Part shown: in pieces, positions 34,501 through 46,122 of the stretch
Position numbering within the stretch: the first letter of the stretch is position 1
Layout: every line of letters begins with the position of its first letter
Source of the DNA: Diaporthe sp. PMI_573
Lineage: Eukaryota; Ascomycota; Sordariomycetes; Diaporthales; Diaporthaceae
Assembly: GCA_021399435.1 (NCBI GenBank)
Contig: JAJTUP010000130.1
Coordinates: 1-64,000 of the forward strand
Reading direction: 5' to 3'
DNA length: 64,000 nucleotides
Notes under the pieces: generated by a model
The model's database searches: none
Seen by the model: the letters and a program-made list of their open reading frames with translations, nothing else
Told to the model about the DNA's origin: nothing
Translations under genes and position numbers: made by a program

Positions 34501-36120
34501 AGGAGGAACGACGAAAAACGTTGTTGAGACTTTGGTTAAAATGGGTCAAAAGTTCACCTACACCTTCACGGATCTATCTTCCTCGCTTGTGGCAGCAGCA
34601 AAGCGCAAGTTTTCGAAATGGTCGTTCATGGAGTACAAAGTGGTTGATATCGAGAAGGACACGCAACCTGACTTTGTCGGCAAGTACGACATTATCCTGT
34701 CGACAAATTGCATCCATGCCACAAGGGACCTCGTGAACTCGACATCTCACATCCGGGAAATGCTGAAGCCAGATGGGCTGCTTTGCCTGGTGGAGTTGAC
34801 GCAGAACCTCTACTGGTTCGACCTTGTGTTTGGGCTTCTAGAGGGATGGTGGCTGTCATCTGATGGCCGTTGGCATGCCTTGGCGAGCGAGGAGCTGTGG
34901 AAGAAGGATCTCCTCAAAGCTGGGTACAAGTGGGTTGACTGGAGCCGCAGCTCGACTAAGGAGTCTCAGCTTCTTCGAGTTATCACAGCATCCCCATTTG
35001 ACACTCCTTCGCGTCTGGAGACGGTTCAATTTAAGGAAGTCGACGGGCAGAAAATCTTTGCCGACGTTCATTATCCAAGCGAGCTCGTTGAGCCCGGAAA
35101 GAAAATTCCCGTAGGTGAGACCGCTGACTGTTCAATTCCACAATGCGACGCAGCCCATGCTGACATTTCTATGCAGCGCTCATGATTCACGGAGGTGGTC
35201 ACATTATGCTTTCGAGGCACGATATCCGAGCAGACCAAACTGCCATGCTCCTGGATGCCGGCTTCCTTCCCATCAGCATTGACTACAGGCTCTGTCCCGA
35301 AACGACCTTGTCTGAAGGACCCATGACTGATGTGGTCGACGCCCTGCACTGGATTCGTACCCAATTGCCCCTGGTTACCCTGTCGAGACCAGACATATCC
35401 ATAGACGCGACCAAGGTTGTCGCTGTCGGCTGGTCAACTGGCGGGCACCTCGCCACGACACTAGCCTGGACATCAAAGGCGCGCGGAGTACAGCCTCCCG
35501 AGGCCATTTTCGCTTTGTATTGTCCCCTGGACTACGAAGATCCATTTTGGACGCGTCCCAACATCCCCGAAGGGGCAGGTTCCGCTCAGGCCGGCGCGGA
35601 GGCATCATTTGAGCTGGACGAGAATCTCTGGACCAAAGGCGTTTTCGATGCACCAATCACCAAATACAACGTGGCGCCCAACAAGAAAGCTTTAGGTGGC
35701 TGGCTCGCGCCCTCGGACCAGCGCAGTCGGCTGGCGCTATATATGAACTGCAGCGGCCGCACCCTTCATGTCCTGCTTGGAGGGCTGGACAAGAAGACGC
35801 GCAAAGAGCCTGCTGCGCCGACACAGGCTGATATCGTAGCGGTCAGTCCCCTGGCGCAGGTCAGGGCGGGCAACTACGCGACGCCGACTTTCATCCTGCA
35901 CCCACGAGCAGATGACCTGATTCCGTGGCAGCAGGCCCAGAGGACATGGGAGGCGCTGCAAGAGAGGCATGTTGATGCAGAGTTGAGGATTGTGGAAGGT
36001 GTCGGTCACTTGTTTGATTTGGGAGGGTTGCAGAGAGTTCGTGGTGCGGATGCTAGACAAGCTGTTGTGGATGGCTATGATTTCTTGTGTCGGCATGTGG
36101 GGTTGGAACTGCGCGCATGA
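28502..36120 (+). CDS. Non-reducing polyketide synthase SAT-KS-AT-PT-ACP-CMeT-esterase, one frame break in KS
   Basis: Iterative type I NR-PKS that builds and C-methylates an aromatic acid. Exons 28502-29086, 29153-30520, 30589-31310, 31379-35114 and 35177-36120 predict about 2451 aa, close to AusA. SAT (to residue ~330) has GFCVG; KS (~350-775) has [14 protein letters not shown] and [12 protein letters not shown] (~860-1190) has GHSFG; PT (~1230-1560) has the His in [10 protein letters not shown] and an Asp in [10 protein letters not shown]; one ACP has GIDSLL near 1636; the C-methyltransferase has [11 protein letters not shown] near 1926; the terminal esterase has HGGGH, GWSTGG and a late His in GVGHLF. 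This order is that of dimethyl- and methylorsellinic acid synthases. The exon sum is one nucleotide short of a whole frame. The break lies at about 30054-30062, just before the KS active-site Cys, and frames on both sides are well conserved. Confidence 0.92.
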
Positions 36121-36450
36121 ATGCCCCTAGGACTTTTGTTTCTATACATCATTAGTTGAGACTTGGGCCTAATACCATATGATGCCTGTTCAATGTTCAG
36201 CCATCTTCGCATACTTAAGTACCTTTGGCTTCTGAAAGGTGCTGTCGCGCAGTATTTGACGTGATGATAGCTATGTACGGTCGTACAAAAACGCAAAATT
36301 GGCTGCAGGAAAACGGCAGGATAACGGTGGGATAGCTCTACAAAACGACAACAACGACGAGGAGATATCTAAAACAGTTTAAATTCAGGTGTAAAAGGTC
36401 CTTCTAGAATATTACGCTCTATTATGTACAAAACCATGTGAAGTTTGCCG
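36121..36450. other. Intergenic between convergent genes
   Basis: 330 bp between the PKS stop and the UstYa-like stop. Nothing else is seen. Confidence 0.5.
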
Positions 36451-37619
36451 TCACGCTATGCCCCTGAGCTCTGCCTCAGTCAACTCAGGATAAGGTATGA
36501 TGGGGGCCATCTTGTCGTTCTTGCTTCCAGGAGGCGCGACATTCTTGATCCGCAATCCCCTCTCCGGGTCGGTGACGAACTTGTGCAATTCCTCCCAGTC
36601 TCTGCACATCATGGCCTGATCGTCGGTCGCGTGGCCGTTCTTGTAACCGTTGACATAGGACAGTGGTTGAGCGTCCGCCATGCACATGATGGCGTCGCGA
36701 AGCGTGTTGATGCAATGTGCCACATGTCCGGCTGTCCACAGAGAGTCGTTGGTCCGCCCGTAGTGGTAGGTAAACTCTTCGGAGATAACGAACTGCAACA
36801 GTACAAGGTTTTCTTGGTTAGCCTGTGTCGGAGAGTCTGATGATCCTCAAGTGAGCTCAAAGAGGGAGAGGTCGTGAGAGTGGTCCATACTATGCAATGC
36901 ATTTGGTGGAAGCCGCGAATGGCGTAGAGTTCCCTGCCGTCTTCAAGGGGTTCCCAAGGCCAGAACGTTGGCAACTCGGCGGTGGTGCCATCGGGCGTGA
37001 TTCGCTTGGCACGGGGCTCATCTGGCTTGACAAATATGCTGGAACCTGTGATCGAGGCGCAAAAGGTCAACGGTGACATCTCGACAAACAAAGATCATCT
37101 AGACTTACTATTGTGCATATATTTCCAGTGGTTGATCATAGCCATTGACTTGTCGAAGTCATCAAATATGTCCTCGGGCATATAGTAAGGGTGATCATGG
37201 CCCCAGTAGGTCGGCTTTAATGGATACCCGATTCCTAATGCCACGATTATCTTAGTAACGGTAGTTGTGCTTGAGGGCCGCCCTGCATCTGCAATTGACG
37301 TACCGTTGGGGACGATCCCGTTCCAGTCCTCGCCCAGTAGCCCACTCCATTCAAGATCGTGATATGTCGCGTGCGGGTGTGGTGAATCGCCGTCGCGGAA
37401 AAGCCAGAACAAAAAGAACAACCCCTGAAAGGCATGTGTAATGTAGAATCCGGTTCGAAAGAATCTCAGCTTCTTCCGGGTCTTCGCCAACTCAACAATG
37501 GATGATTTGTCGGGCGTGGCTCGGGCATCGTCGTCGGCTTGTAAATCAACAGACTTGTATGCAATCTCATCGCGGTCGGAACTGCGCCCGTAAGCAAATA
37601 TCTTGCTGAATGGAGACAT
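36451..37619 (-). CDS. UstYa-family (DUF3328) oxidase-like protein
   Basis: Exons 37619-37109, 37045-36891 and 36792-36451 give 335 aa. A single TM helix (FYITHAFQGLFFLFWLF) follows a cytosolic N-terminus. The luminal domain carries both diagnostic HxxHC motifs, HQMHC and HVAHC. UstYa-type proteins were first known from fungal RiPP pathways (ustiloxin, cyclochlorotine, phomopsin), where they catalyse oxidative cyclisation. Members also act in some polyketide pathways in oxidations, chlorination or dehydration. Its tight convergent position with the PKS argues for a pathway role, here presumably an oxidation of the polyketide. No RiPP precursor is visible nearby. Confidence 0.9.
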
Positions 37620-39116
37620 TTTGGATTATGGTCGCAGTCGTCCCGGGATGCTAGCGTGTTCAATACAAGGAAACACGAGATTTCAGAGTTCGGAGTCATG
37701 GAGAATGGTACTTGAATGTGGTCAGCAAAACCGTGCCCTTGCGTCTGCACCAAAATGTAACACCAGCCGCAGCACGGCTAAAAATAGGTAAAAATAATTT
37801 ATTTATTATAAGACTTTTTAGCCTGATTTTCTACTATGTTTGACGTCCTAAACGCTATGTGATCCACGATAACTTTATTTTCACTAAACTCAATATTTTA
37901 AATTTACTAAATTATAGAATTGTATTCTTTTACGATAATGATTATACGAACACCTAAATTCTAATTATTTATTTATTTTCTACACTTTTTTAACCGATTG
38001 TATACTCTAAATACTCCAGAATTAAATAAGATTAATATCTATTACATTAAAACTAAACTTGATCCTCTATTAAATTAAAGGCAACTTCCTGGCGCTGTAA
38101 AGCATAGAAGTGCTTGAATATGAAAAAAAAAAAAATAGTCAATAAATTCAAGATCAAAGCTTCCACGATTCGACCGACTATGCCGCAGCATGTAACGAAT
38201 CATCTTCCTCTCTGAACTTCATTCTACGTATTACATCTGGGCGGTAGAAGCGAGTGGGCACATTGAGCTGATTCACAAAATACTCATGACTAGCGACAGT
38301 GTGAACATCTCATTTGACTGATAGTGCCAATGCTAGCCGAGGAAATGCCGTGGCAGTGTCTGGCCTCGACAGGCACGCTCCCAAAACACGTTACTTCATT
38401 GGGAACATGTTTCTGCGGGGGGTAAAGACAGGTCGCATAGGTAGGAACGCCGGGTCGTTTAGTGCAGGGGATGTCCTGTTCAGGAGTTCATTGCCTGGAG
38501 GTCGGTCTGTACAGCTTACTCAGGTCTGGCCAGTTAGTTTGTGCATTTTACTCGGGTCTGGCTGACTGAGTCAGTTTGTGCGGTTTACTTGGGTTCGGGC
38601 CAGTCAGGCTGTGTGATTTACTCGGGCTTGTTTTTCATTAACACCGGGTACTCCGTACTGGTTTATCTATGCAGACCCATTCTCCTCACCGATCCTGGTG
38701 CCTCTGGACTGGGTTGCAGGCCCACCGCGCAGTGGAATACTACTGCTGCATCCTGCTCATCCCAACCGCCGCAAGGAGCTGGGGCTGTACACGACGATGA
38801 CAATCGACCATAATTTCTAGGCAATAGAATAACAAATCTAGGGTTTAAACGCAATCCAGGTATTTTCCGGACCCAATATGCAAATCACGTTCGGGCCGCG
38901 GGTGGAAAACTGATGCAAAAGATCTTGCATAGGAACGCGCAATGTATTGGCAACACCCTTCGCTTTGGGAAGGCTCCTCAACTGAGCATGACTTCGAATC
39001 CACAACCTCATCTGAGCCTGTCAACCCTTATCAAGCCTTAGGCTTCATATCATTCCGAGGTATTTTCAATTTGGCCGATTTGCTTGGCTGGTGCTAGAAA
39101 AGGCGATCGACAAAAG
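37620..39116. promoter_or_regulatory. Divergent region of UstYa-like and MFS genes, with AT island and degenerate repeat
   Basis: 1.5 kb. 37785-38110 is AT-rich. At about 38500-38630 a degenerate tandem repeat occurs, with about four copies built on TTTACTCGGGTCTGGC preceded by TGTGC. No gene or complete TE is visible. Confidence 0.55.
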
Positions 39117-41137
39117 ATGGCTTCTTCTCAAGAAAGCGTAAGCTGGCTTGATATGCCCAGAAAAGGGCAGCTGGGAATCCTGTTCATGTTGCGTTTTGCG
39201 GAGCCCTGTGTCAGATCGTCTGCCTCCGTAAGTGAGCATCCTTGGCTGACCATACCTTCATCGTCCTGCGAATGCTCGTCGTAAACACAAAGCTCATGAT
39301 AGACTTTGATAGACGTACCTCTATTTTCAATTGAAGAATCTGGACCCTTCACTATCATCTGGGCAAATTGTTAGCCAGTCCGCCACAGTATCAACTGCCT
39401 ACATAATTGGACAATGCTTGTCATCACTTTGGATCAGCAAGCTTGCAGACTCCCCGAGATATGGTCGCAAAGGGGTCCTCCTGCTTGGCACAGCAGCTTC
39501 AGGTATGCTTGTGCTTTCGTGCCACTGTCGGACACCGATATTAACGGTGGTGTGTTACCAGTCATCAGTTCATCACTCCTGGGTTTCACCACTCATTTTT
39601 ATCAACTGGTACTTCTTTGGGGCCTTGAAGGTGTTTTCAATGGCAACGTCGCAACGGCTAGAACCGTGATAACTGAAATCGTGGGTGACGCGAAGTAGGC
39701 ACTATTCTATCTCTGTGTTCGGGCTCTGTTGTTTCATTTTTAGTCCAGTCAACGTGCCTAGCTTGACTTGAATTGACTGGCGAGCAGATTCCTATCCAGA
39801 GCATTTGTCATGGTCACTATGGCTACCACTCTTTCCACGCTCTTGAGTCCACTTATGGGAGGCCAACTGGCCGACCTTGCCAGTCAGTATCCTGAGAAGT
39901 TTGGAAACAACTGGTTTCTCAAGAAGTATCCTTACGCAACACCTGCTTTTGTCAATGCATCAATGTTGTTCATAACATTCCTAGCAATTTTCTTTTTTCT
40001 TGAAGAGGTATGCCTTCCGCTAACGCCCTGGATGTACGTTTCTGGTGTGCTGACAATATTCCACGATCCAAGACACATCCACAGAAGAAGGGTGGCCGCG
40101 ACCTTGGTCTCGCAATCTCAAGAAAGGTTTTATCTTGTTTCTACAGTCAGAAGAATCAAAACGCCTCGTATCCACCATCAGACGACGACAATTCAACTGA
40201 AATGGAGGCTGTGCCTTTCATGAAACCTGATGACGCGGACGTCGAGGATCTAAACAGCTCGGACGAGGAAGATCACGAAAATCACGGAAAGAAGAGGAGC
40301 AGGTCGCTTACGCCAATCCCGGAGAAAAGCAAAGCCCCCCCAGTGCTGCCGCTCCGGCGGATCTGGACCCGTAACTTCGTCCTCATGCTGATCGTAACTG
40401 CTATACATGATAGCCACATAGGGGCCTACACCGTACTCTGGACTAATTTCCTCAGTGATCCCCCGGCGAAAGGTCTTCACGACCGTCTGCCCTTCCGCTT
40501 CTCTGGCGGTCCGGGAATGACGCCTGCCGAGATTGGCTTCACACTGTCAATTGTCGGTGTATGTGGTCTACCGATTCAATTCTTCGTGTACCCTAAAGTC
40601 ATTCATAAGCTGGGCGCTTTGAAAACGTGGCAGCTTTTCATGCGAGGGTTCCCCATCATCTACAGCGCTGCCCCATTCGTTGCCGTCGTCAGTAGGCTCA
40701 CGAAATCGGCAACGAGTGAGCATGGGCAGCCCCCGGCTGTCTGGGTGCTCATTACGCTGATACAAGTGGTACTGATTTTCTGCGCTGTCTTCGTCACACC
40801 CACGGCGCTTATGCTCACTAGACTGTGAGTGGCTTTCCTCTCGCCCTTTACTATTGATATTTGCGGCAAAAGCTTACCACGGGTCATTCACTGCAGTGTG
40901 TGCCCTCATCCATCGGCCCTGGCGCGGACGAACAGCATTTCATACGTGGGCAGCGGCCTGGGCCGTGCTTTGGGGTCGTCATTGGGAGCCCTTGTCTACA
41001 GCTATGGGACGTCTCACTCATTCACGGGCTTGGCATTCTGGTCGGCAGCAGCCGTGGGTGTATGTACGTGTTGTATGGCGATGGCGTGCAAGCAAGGCGA
41101 TGGACACGAAATCTGGCTTGACGGAGATGAAGAGTAA
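39117..41137 (+). CDS. MFS transporter (ZRT/ZIFL-like), probable product exporter
   Basis: Exons 39117-39227, 39313-39502, 39562-39694, 39788-40007, 40073-40824 and 40897-41137 join in phase to 548 aa. The start KGQLGILFMLRFAEP, the loop LADSPRYGRKGVLLLG (MFS motif A, RYGRK), VFNGNVATARTVITEI and CPHPSALARTNSI are typical of the fungal ZIFL/tetracycline-resistance-like MFS group, with a long acidic central loop (SSDEEDHENHGKK) between TM6 and TM7. About 12 TM helices. Divergent from the UstYa gene. It probably exports the metabolite or protects the producer; the direction is inferred from family and context. Confidence 0.85.
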
Positions 41138-41353
41138 ATAGGTAACGCAATTTTCGCATGGGACAGGATTCGTATGGCTGAGGATGCTACATACTTCGGC
41201 AATACTGCCGGCCAATTAACTTTTCTTGCAGTATTTTAGCATGCAGCCACTTGTTCAAAACCAGTTCGTCGTTCTGTAAGGAAATCATTGAAGAACTCGG
41301 CGCAAAAACGGTTCGCGATACCAGTACTGCTTGGGCGAGCAGTGCCGATCTCT

Positions 41354-43081
41354 TCAAAGCATTCGGTCCTTTCCTTCTGCTTTATGTACTCTCCCATTGA
41401 TACAAATGACGTTGAGCCGGCTGTGGTCTTGAAGAATGCTGATATCCGCGAGTGGGTCCCCGTCCACCAGGATGCAATCAGCAAAATACCCCGTTTGGAT
41501 CTTGCCCATTTCATGACTTCTCATCATCAACGCCGCGACACCCGCAGTGGCAGCAATGATCGCCTCGTGGGGTGTGAAGTCGAGAAGCTTGACGAAATGC
41601 TCCAAATCCCGCGCGTACGTGCCGTGAGGGGTCCAAGCGAATCCGTAGTCTCCCCCGGGCAGGACAACGATGCCGCGGCGGTGCATCTCCCGGAGGCCAG
41701 CAATGGCGGCGTCGAGCTCGCGGGTATAGCCCGCCTTGTCGGCCTGGGCATGAGTGTAGCCGAAGGCCTCGGCCTCGTGCAGGGTGGCGATGAGCCAGTT
41801 GATGGCTGGGACCACGACGTGCTTCGTCTTGGCTTCTTCAAGCATGTCCATTCCCTGGTCATCGATGAAGGACGCGTGATAGATGGCCTCTACTCCATGC
41901 CTGACGCCTGCGAAATTTCTAAGTATGTTTGTTCAAGATCCAGCGACTTTGGAACTGGGATTGTAACTCACACATTATCACGGAGTCTCTGGCGCGAGCA
42001 TGAGCACAAATACGCTTGCCATGTTTATGCGCTTCATCCACGCATGCAGCCGTCTCCTCGTCTGTAAAGTAGCAATCCTGAGCTGCAAGGGCCTCCGTGA
42101 TCTGCTTGAAATTCAGCGGCGGTTTTCTCACAGGAAGATGCACAACTCACTTCTTCCCCTGACATGCTCAACTTGACGTTATCTACGCCAAGATCCACAT
42201 GATGTCGAATTACCTCCCGCATTTCATCCGGCCCATCTGCAGCCGCCGTGATCCCGGCGATGAGAGTGCCGTCCCGCCGGGCGAGCTCCTTGCCGTTGGC
42301 GAGATACCGTGGGCCCGGGATATCCCCCGCATTGATCGCATCCCTGATCACTACGTCCAGGCGTTCTTTTGCTGAGGCGGCGCCAAAGCAACTTCCATAG
42401 AGGAGCTTCATTAGTACATCTGATATGAGGACGCGACCGCCCGTGTTGTTCTATCAAGTGGTGTAAAGCTTACATCGTGTATCCGGAATCGAGAAAACAC
42501 TTCGCACTCTTCATGGTAAGGAGAGTGTGCTCTTCAACGCCCAGATCTCCCAGATGGTCGAGGTCACCGCCATTCCATGTGAAGTGCGTATGACCGTCGC
42601 CAAGGCCTGACATCAACGTCCTTCCGCGGCCCTGAAATACGCGTATACGTGGGTCTTGTTTCAGTGTCTCAATGTTCGGTACTTCGCCCACGGCGGCAAA
42701 CCGCTGCCCTGTTCCAAGTGTCAGCTCGCTTCGTCCAAGGCCCCTAGACCAGTTCGACTAGGAAAGCCCATTTCTCCCGAAGCTTGTCATATGAAACTAA
42801 TAGAGCCAACTACATCGGAAAGATTGCCCACCTTCGATGAGGGCATCGCCCTTGTAAGGCTCGGACCCCGTGGAGTCGAGGATGTTGACATCAAGAAACA
42901 GGATCTTCGAGTCGGGCTCAGTTCCGCTAATCTCATAGGGCTTGGGCTCTAGTGATTGGTCCCAACGGATTGCGTTGATATGATCGACATTTCTCGGAGG
43001 TCCATTGTATGACGCTGAAGCATGCAGCCCATTAGTGTCGCTCACCCAGGAGACTTCAACTTCTGTGCGTGCTGGAGCCAT
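41354..43081 (-). CDS. Amidohydrolase-superfamily metal-dependent hydrolase
   Basis: Exons 43081-42832, 42708-42474, 42391-42151, 42101-41972 and 41907-41354 join in phase to 469 aa. The first metal pair is in GDGHTHFTW, the carboxylated-Lys region is VDNVKLSMSG, metal His residues are in HGKRICAHA and around RHGVEAIYHA, and the catalytic Asp is in LPGGDYGFAW. This is the imidazolonepropionase/prolidase-like subgroup that also contains fungal ochratoxinase. Enzymes of this type cleave amide or lactam bonds, and some relatives act as decarboxylases. Its place next to the exporter suggests a pathway or detoxification role, but the substrate is unknown. Confidence 0.85.
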
Positions 43082-43396
43082 GTTCGGGATTTAAAAGCGG
43101 GAAAATAGAATCAATGACAGGCAAGAAAGAATACCTATGCCCGCTATATAAAGAAGCCGAAATATGCACCCCTCATCATGGGATAGCACTACGGTTCACT
43201 TGTCAAATCGTCATCCACGACACGCGATTGGAGAACCAGGCCGTGCAATATGCCGTGCTCCCAAGCAGCCCGAGAGTCACTGCGGGGCTTTGGCCAGTGG
43301 TATTTATTGCATAAGCGCTATGTGACGGCGACCTGACCACCATCTCAATGGTGTGTGCTATGCTCCGACCATCATCCGTCACCGGCCCATAAATGT
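43082..43396. other. Intergenic
   Basis: 315 bp upstream of the amidohydrolase. Nothing is recognised. Confidence 0.4.
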
Positions 43397-44005
43397 TCAC
43401 CAGGTGCTTCTCTCATCAAGCCAAACGAGTTTCGCTTCAAGACAGGCGCCACTCTCCTCCCTTACAACAGCGTAACGGCGATCCATCTTAGAGAGCTGTC
43501 CATCTCTAGAAGGTGAGTTGCGCTCAATGAGTGACAGTATCGCCGCCGCATTTGGGGGATTCAGGTGCGCCACCAAGGTTTCAAGCGTGATGATACCACC
43601 GTCTCCGCCACATATCCTTCGTAGATTCTCATGTCTATCTGGGCAATATGGCCAGCCCCAGCAGCGAAATCCCGGGATCTCGTGAATATCACCGACCGTG
43701 AACCCGCAGGCGAAGTAGTGCGAAGTGCCGGAGACATCACACCAGTTCCCCCGACTGCCAAAGATCAAACCTGTGCGAGGCTCGGCTCCGAGGATCAGCA
43801 AAGACTCGATCATAAAGAAAATTTCTTCCTGAAACTTGCTAATGCCATAGTTTGGGTGGAGTAAGAAAAAGATCCACAGCGTGTCAAATATCGAAGGTAG
43901 CGAGCTAGCCTCGTGGATAGAAACCAGAAGTTTGTCGCAACAATTCAGGGGTGTACTGTTGATATCGGCATCCGCCATCCGGATCAGGGCGTGAGAGATA
44001 TACAT
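43397..44005 (-). CDS. Hypothetical protein, probably a gene remnant
   Basis: ATG-initiated ORF of 202 aa with reasonable composition and no domain I recognise. The frame remains open upstream of the ATG to about 44080. A second open stretch at 44123-44338, with SPLLAAAEVGVHEYVHW, could be an earlier exon in another frame, which would make a longer gene ending near the AT-rich tract at 44400. The C-terminal halves of fungal ankyrin/NACHT proteins look similar, but I cannot support that. It may be a 5'-truncated pseudogene. Confidence 0.35.
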   Translation of the reverse strand: MYISHALIRMADADINSTPLNCCDKLLVSIHEASSLPSIFDTLWIFFLLHPNYGISKFQEEIFFMIESLLILGAEPRTGLIFGSRGNWCDVSGTSHYFACGFTVGDIHEIPGFRCWGWPYCPDRHENLRRICGGDGGIITLETLVAHLNPPNAAAILSLIERNSPSRDGQLSKMDRRYAVVREESGACLEAKLVWLDERSTW

Positions 44006-44740
44006 GTAGTCCCTGATACTCCCTCCGGCCAGTGAGGATGGTTTAGAGAGGGTCAGATCTCTCAGTACACCTTGGAGACAATGCTGAAAGTGGTCGTGAT
44101 TATCGGAGGATGGCGATGACGTTCACAATCTCCAGTGCACATACTCATGCACGCCAACCTCCGCAGCGGCAAGCAAAGGTGAAGGAAAGATGGGGCATCT
44201 TGGCAATAGATCGGGATGCAATATGCCTTCAAACACCAGAGTGTTCCAAGCGCAACTCTCCTGGCTTTTATGATTCCATATTTCATCACCGCAAGGAACA
44301 GGTATTGCGGATACTAAAGCATCGTCTGCTAGATCCAAAAGCTGGAATGCTGCTAAGGCCCTTCCTACCGGGGGGAGGGGGCATTTTTGATATAACCAGG
44401 GTATAGTAACTATATAATCTCAAAATACTTCTATAAGCGTTTTATACTACTAATACATATTTTTTTTATATCTATTAATTAACACACTTATTTCTAATAT
44501 AATATCAACCCTAATATACTTTAATATACTATTATAGCTAATATATAAGTAAAAAAGGAGGGGTTTAATCCCTATTAAAGTTAAGTTTTTTTTTTAATTC
44601 ATCCCTAATCTAACTACCTCTTAGCTATTCCTTAGCTTAACTACTATTAACCTATTAGAAGCTATAGATATATAAAAATATAAAAACTTTATTTATTAGC
44701 TAACTTATTAGGACTGAAACTAGCTAATTAAAGGGATTCC
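44006..44740. other. Intergenic grading into AT-rich island
   Basis: 44006-44400 may include an earlier exon of the hypothetical gene. From 44400 to 44890 the sequence is AT-rich, with poly-T runs and CTAATATA words, and leads into the tandem repeat and the second pogo element. Confidence 0.5.
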
Positions 44741-44856
44741 TAATATACCCTAATATACCCTAATATACCCTAATATACCCTAATATACCCTAATATACCC
44801 TAATATACCCTAATATACCCTAATATACCCTAATATACCCTAATATACCCTAATAT
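44741..44856. repeat. 10-bp tandem repeat, 11 perfect copies
   Basis: TAATATACCC is repeated 11 times without error from 44741 to 44850, followed by a partial copy. It can also be read as CCCTAA plus TATA, which resembles a telomere unit with an insertion. It sits 36 bp outside the pogo TIR. The lack of variation implies recent expansion or replication slippage. Confidence 0.95.
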
Positions 44857-44919
44857 AGTCCTAATTTTAATATAATATTAATATAACATTAACGTGGTTT
44901 ACCACCCAGCGAGCGGTAC

Positions 44920-45123
44920 TGTCACGGCCAGCGTTGCAGAGGGCGTGAACACCTTGAATTGGCACTATGGACGAAGATTCTACTCTAGGGAAGCAAGAGA
45001 AAGAAAAGGCCGCAGCCTTTACCGCGGGCGCGACGAGAAGTCAAGCGCGTTGGCCTGCACGCTAGATCGCGTGCTTGCATGCCCCACCTGGCCATCCAGG
45101 GTTAGGGTTCCGTCGTCGTCACA
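44920..45123. repeat. Solo LTR of a second family inside the pogo TIR (204 bp)
   Basis: Starts TGTCACGG and ends CGTCACA, with a 5-bp duplication GGTAC at 44915-44919 and 45124-45128. The undamaged right TIR of the same pogo element shows the empty site GCGGTACCACC, so the insertion is precise. It is not related to the LTR at 183. Confidence 0.85.
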
Positions 45124-46122
45124 GGTACCACCTAGCGAGCGATTTTCATCAAGTCTACTGACTTTTGTCAACCCTAGCACCCACCGAGTGTAAAAGAATC
45201 AATTAAACTTGGCACTAATTGGTGCCAACTAGTCTTATTTGCTTACTTTCAATTATCTGGTTAATTTAGAGTTGTGGTAGTGTTGCAGTGCTAGTCTGAA
45301 AACTTAAAGTTTTGGTGGGTAGGTTTGTTTTTGGTACAGATCGCGTCCTAGTTTTTCGCGTCAATTTCGCATCATTCTAACTACTTAACTATTCAATACG
45401 CTAAAACTCAGCATCCACAATGCCAATTTATTCCAAAGAAGATAAGATCCTTCTAGCCCTTCAAGCTATCAAGAAATCCAAAACAAACCGCAAAAAACCC
45501 TTAAGCGCTGCCCAGGCTGCGCGGATCTTTAACGTCCCTTGCTCAACTCTTAAGCACAGGATGAACAACCGAGCAACACGCGAAACAAAACGCGTCAACG
45601 ACCATAAACTTGAACTAATTGAAGAGCAAGTGCTTGTCCAGCATATCATTGATCAAGATGCACGAGGATTTCCAATGCGACTTTCCGGTGTGGAAGATAT
45701 GGCCAACCTCCTGCTAGCATCGCGTGATGGCAAGCCTGTTGGCAAGCACTGGGCACGACGCTTTATAGATGCACAACCAAGCTTGAAAACCAAGTTTAAT
45801 CGACCTTATGACTATCAGAGGGCCCTCTGCGAAGATCCAGAGGTTATTGGGAACTGGTTTCGGCTACTCCGCAACATGATAGCCAAGTATGGGATCACAG
45901 ATGACGACCTATACAACTTTGACGAGACTGGCTTCATGATGGGCGTGATAACCGCATCAATGGTTGTTACACGTTCTGATCGACATGGAAAGGCTAAATC
46001 TGTACAACCTGGAAATCGAGAATGGGCGACAGTCATTGAATGCATCAATGCGAAGGGCTGGTGTATCCCACCGTTCGTCATCGTGCAAGGCGCCTACCAC
46101 CTTGCTAACTGGACAACAGAGT

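Noticed and set aside
28502..36120. Assignment to austinol, terretonin, andrastin or mycophenolic acid pathways
   Set aside because: The PKS type fits, but prenyltransferase, FAD epoxidase and terpene cyclase are absent and the other genes do not match.
36451..37619. UstYa protein as evidence for a RiPP cluster
   Set aside because: No repeated precursor peptide with Kex2 sites and signal peptide is visible, and the central enzyme is a PKS.
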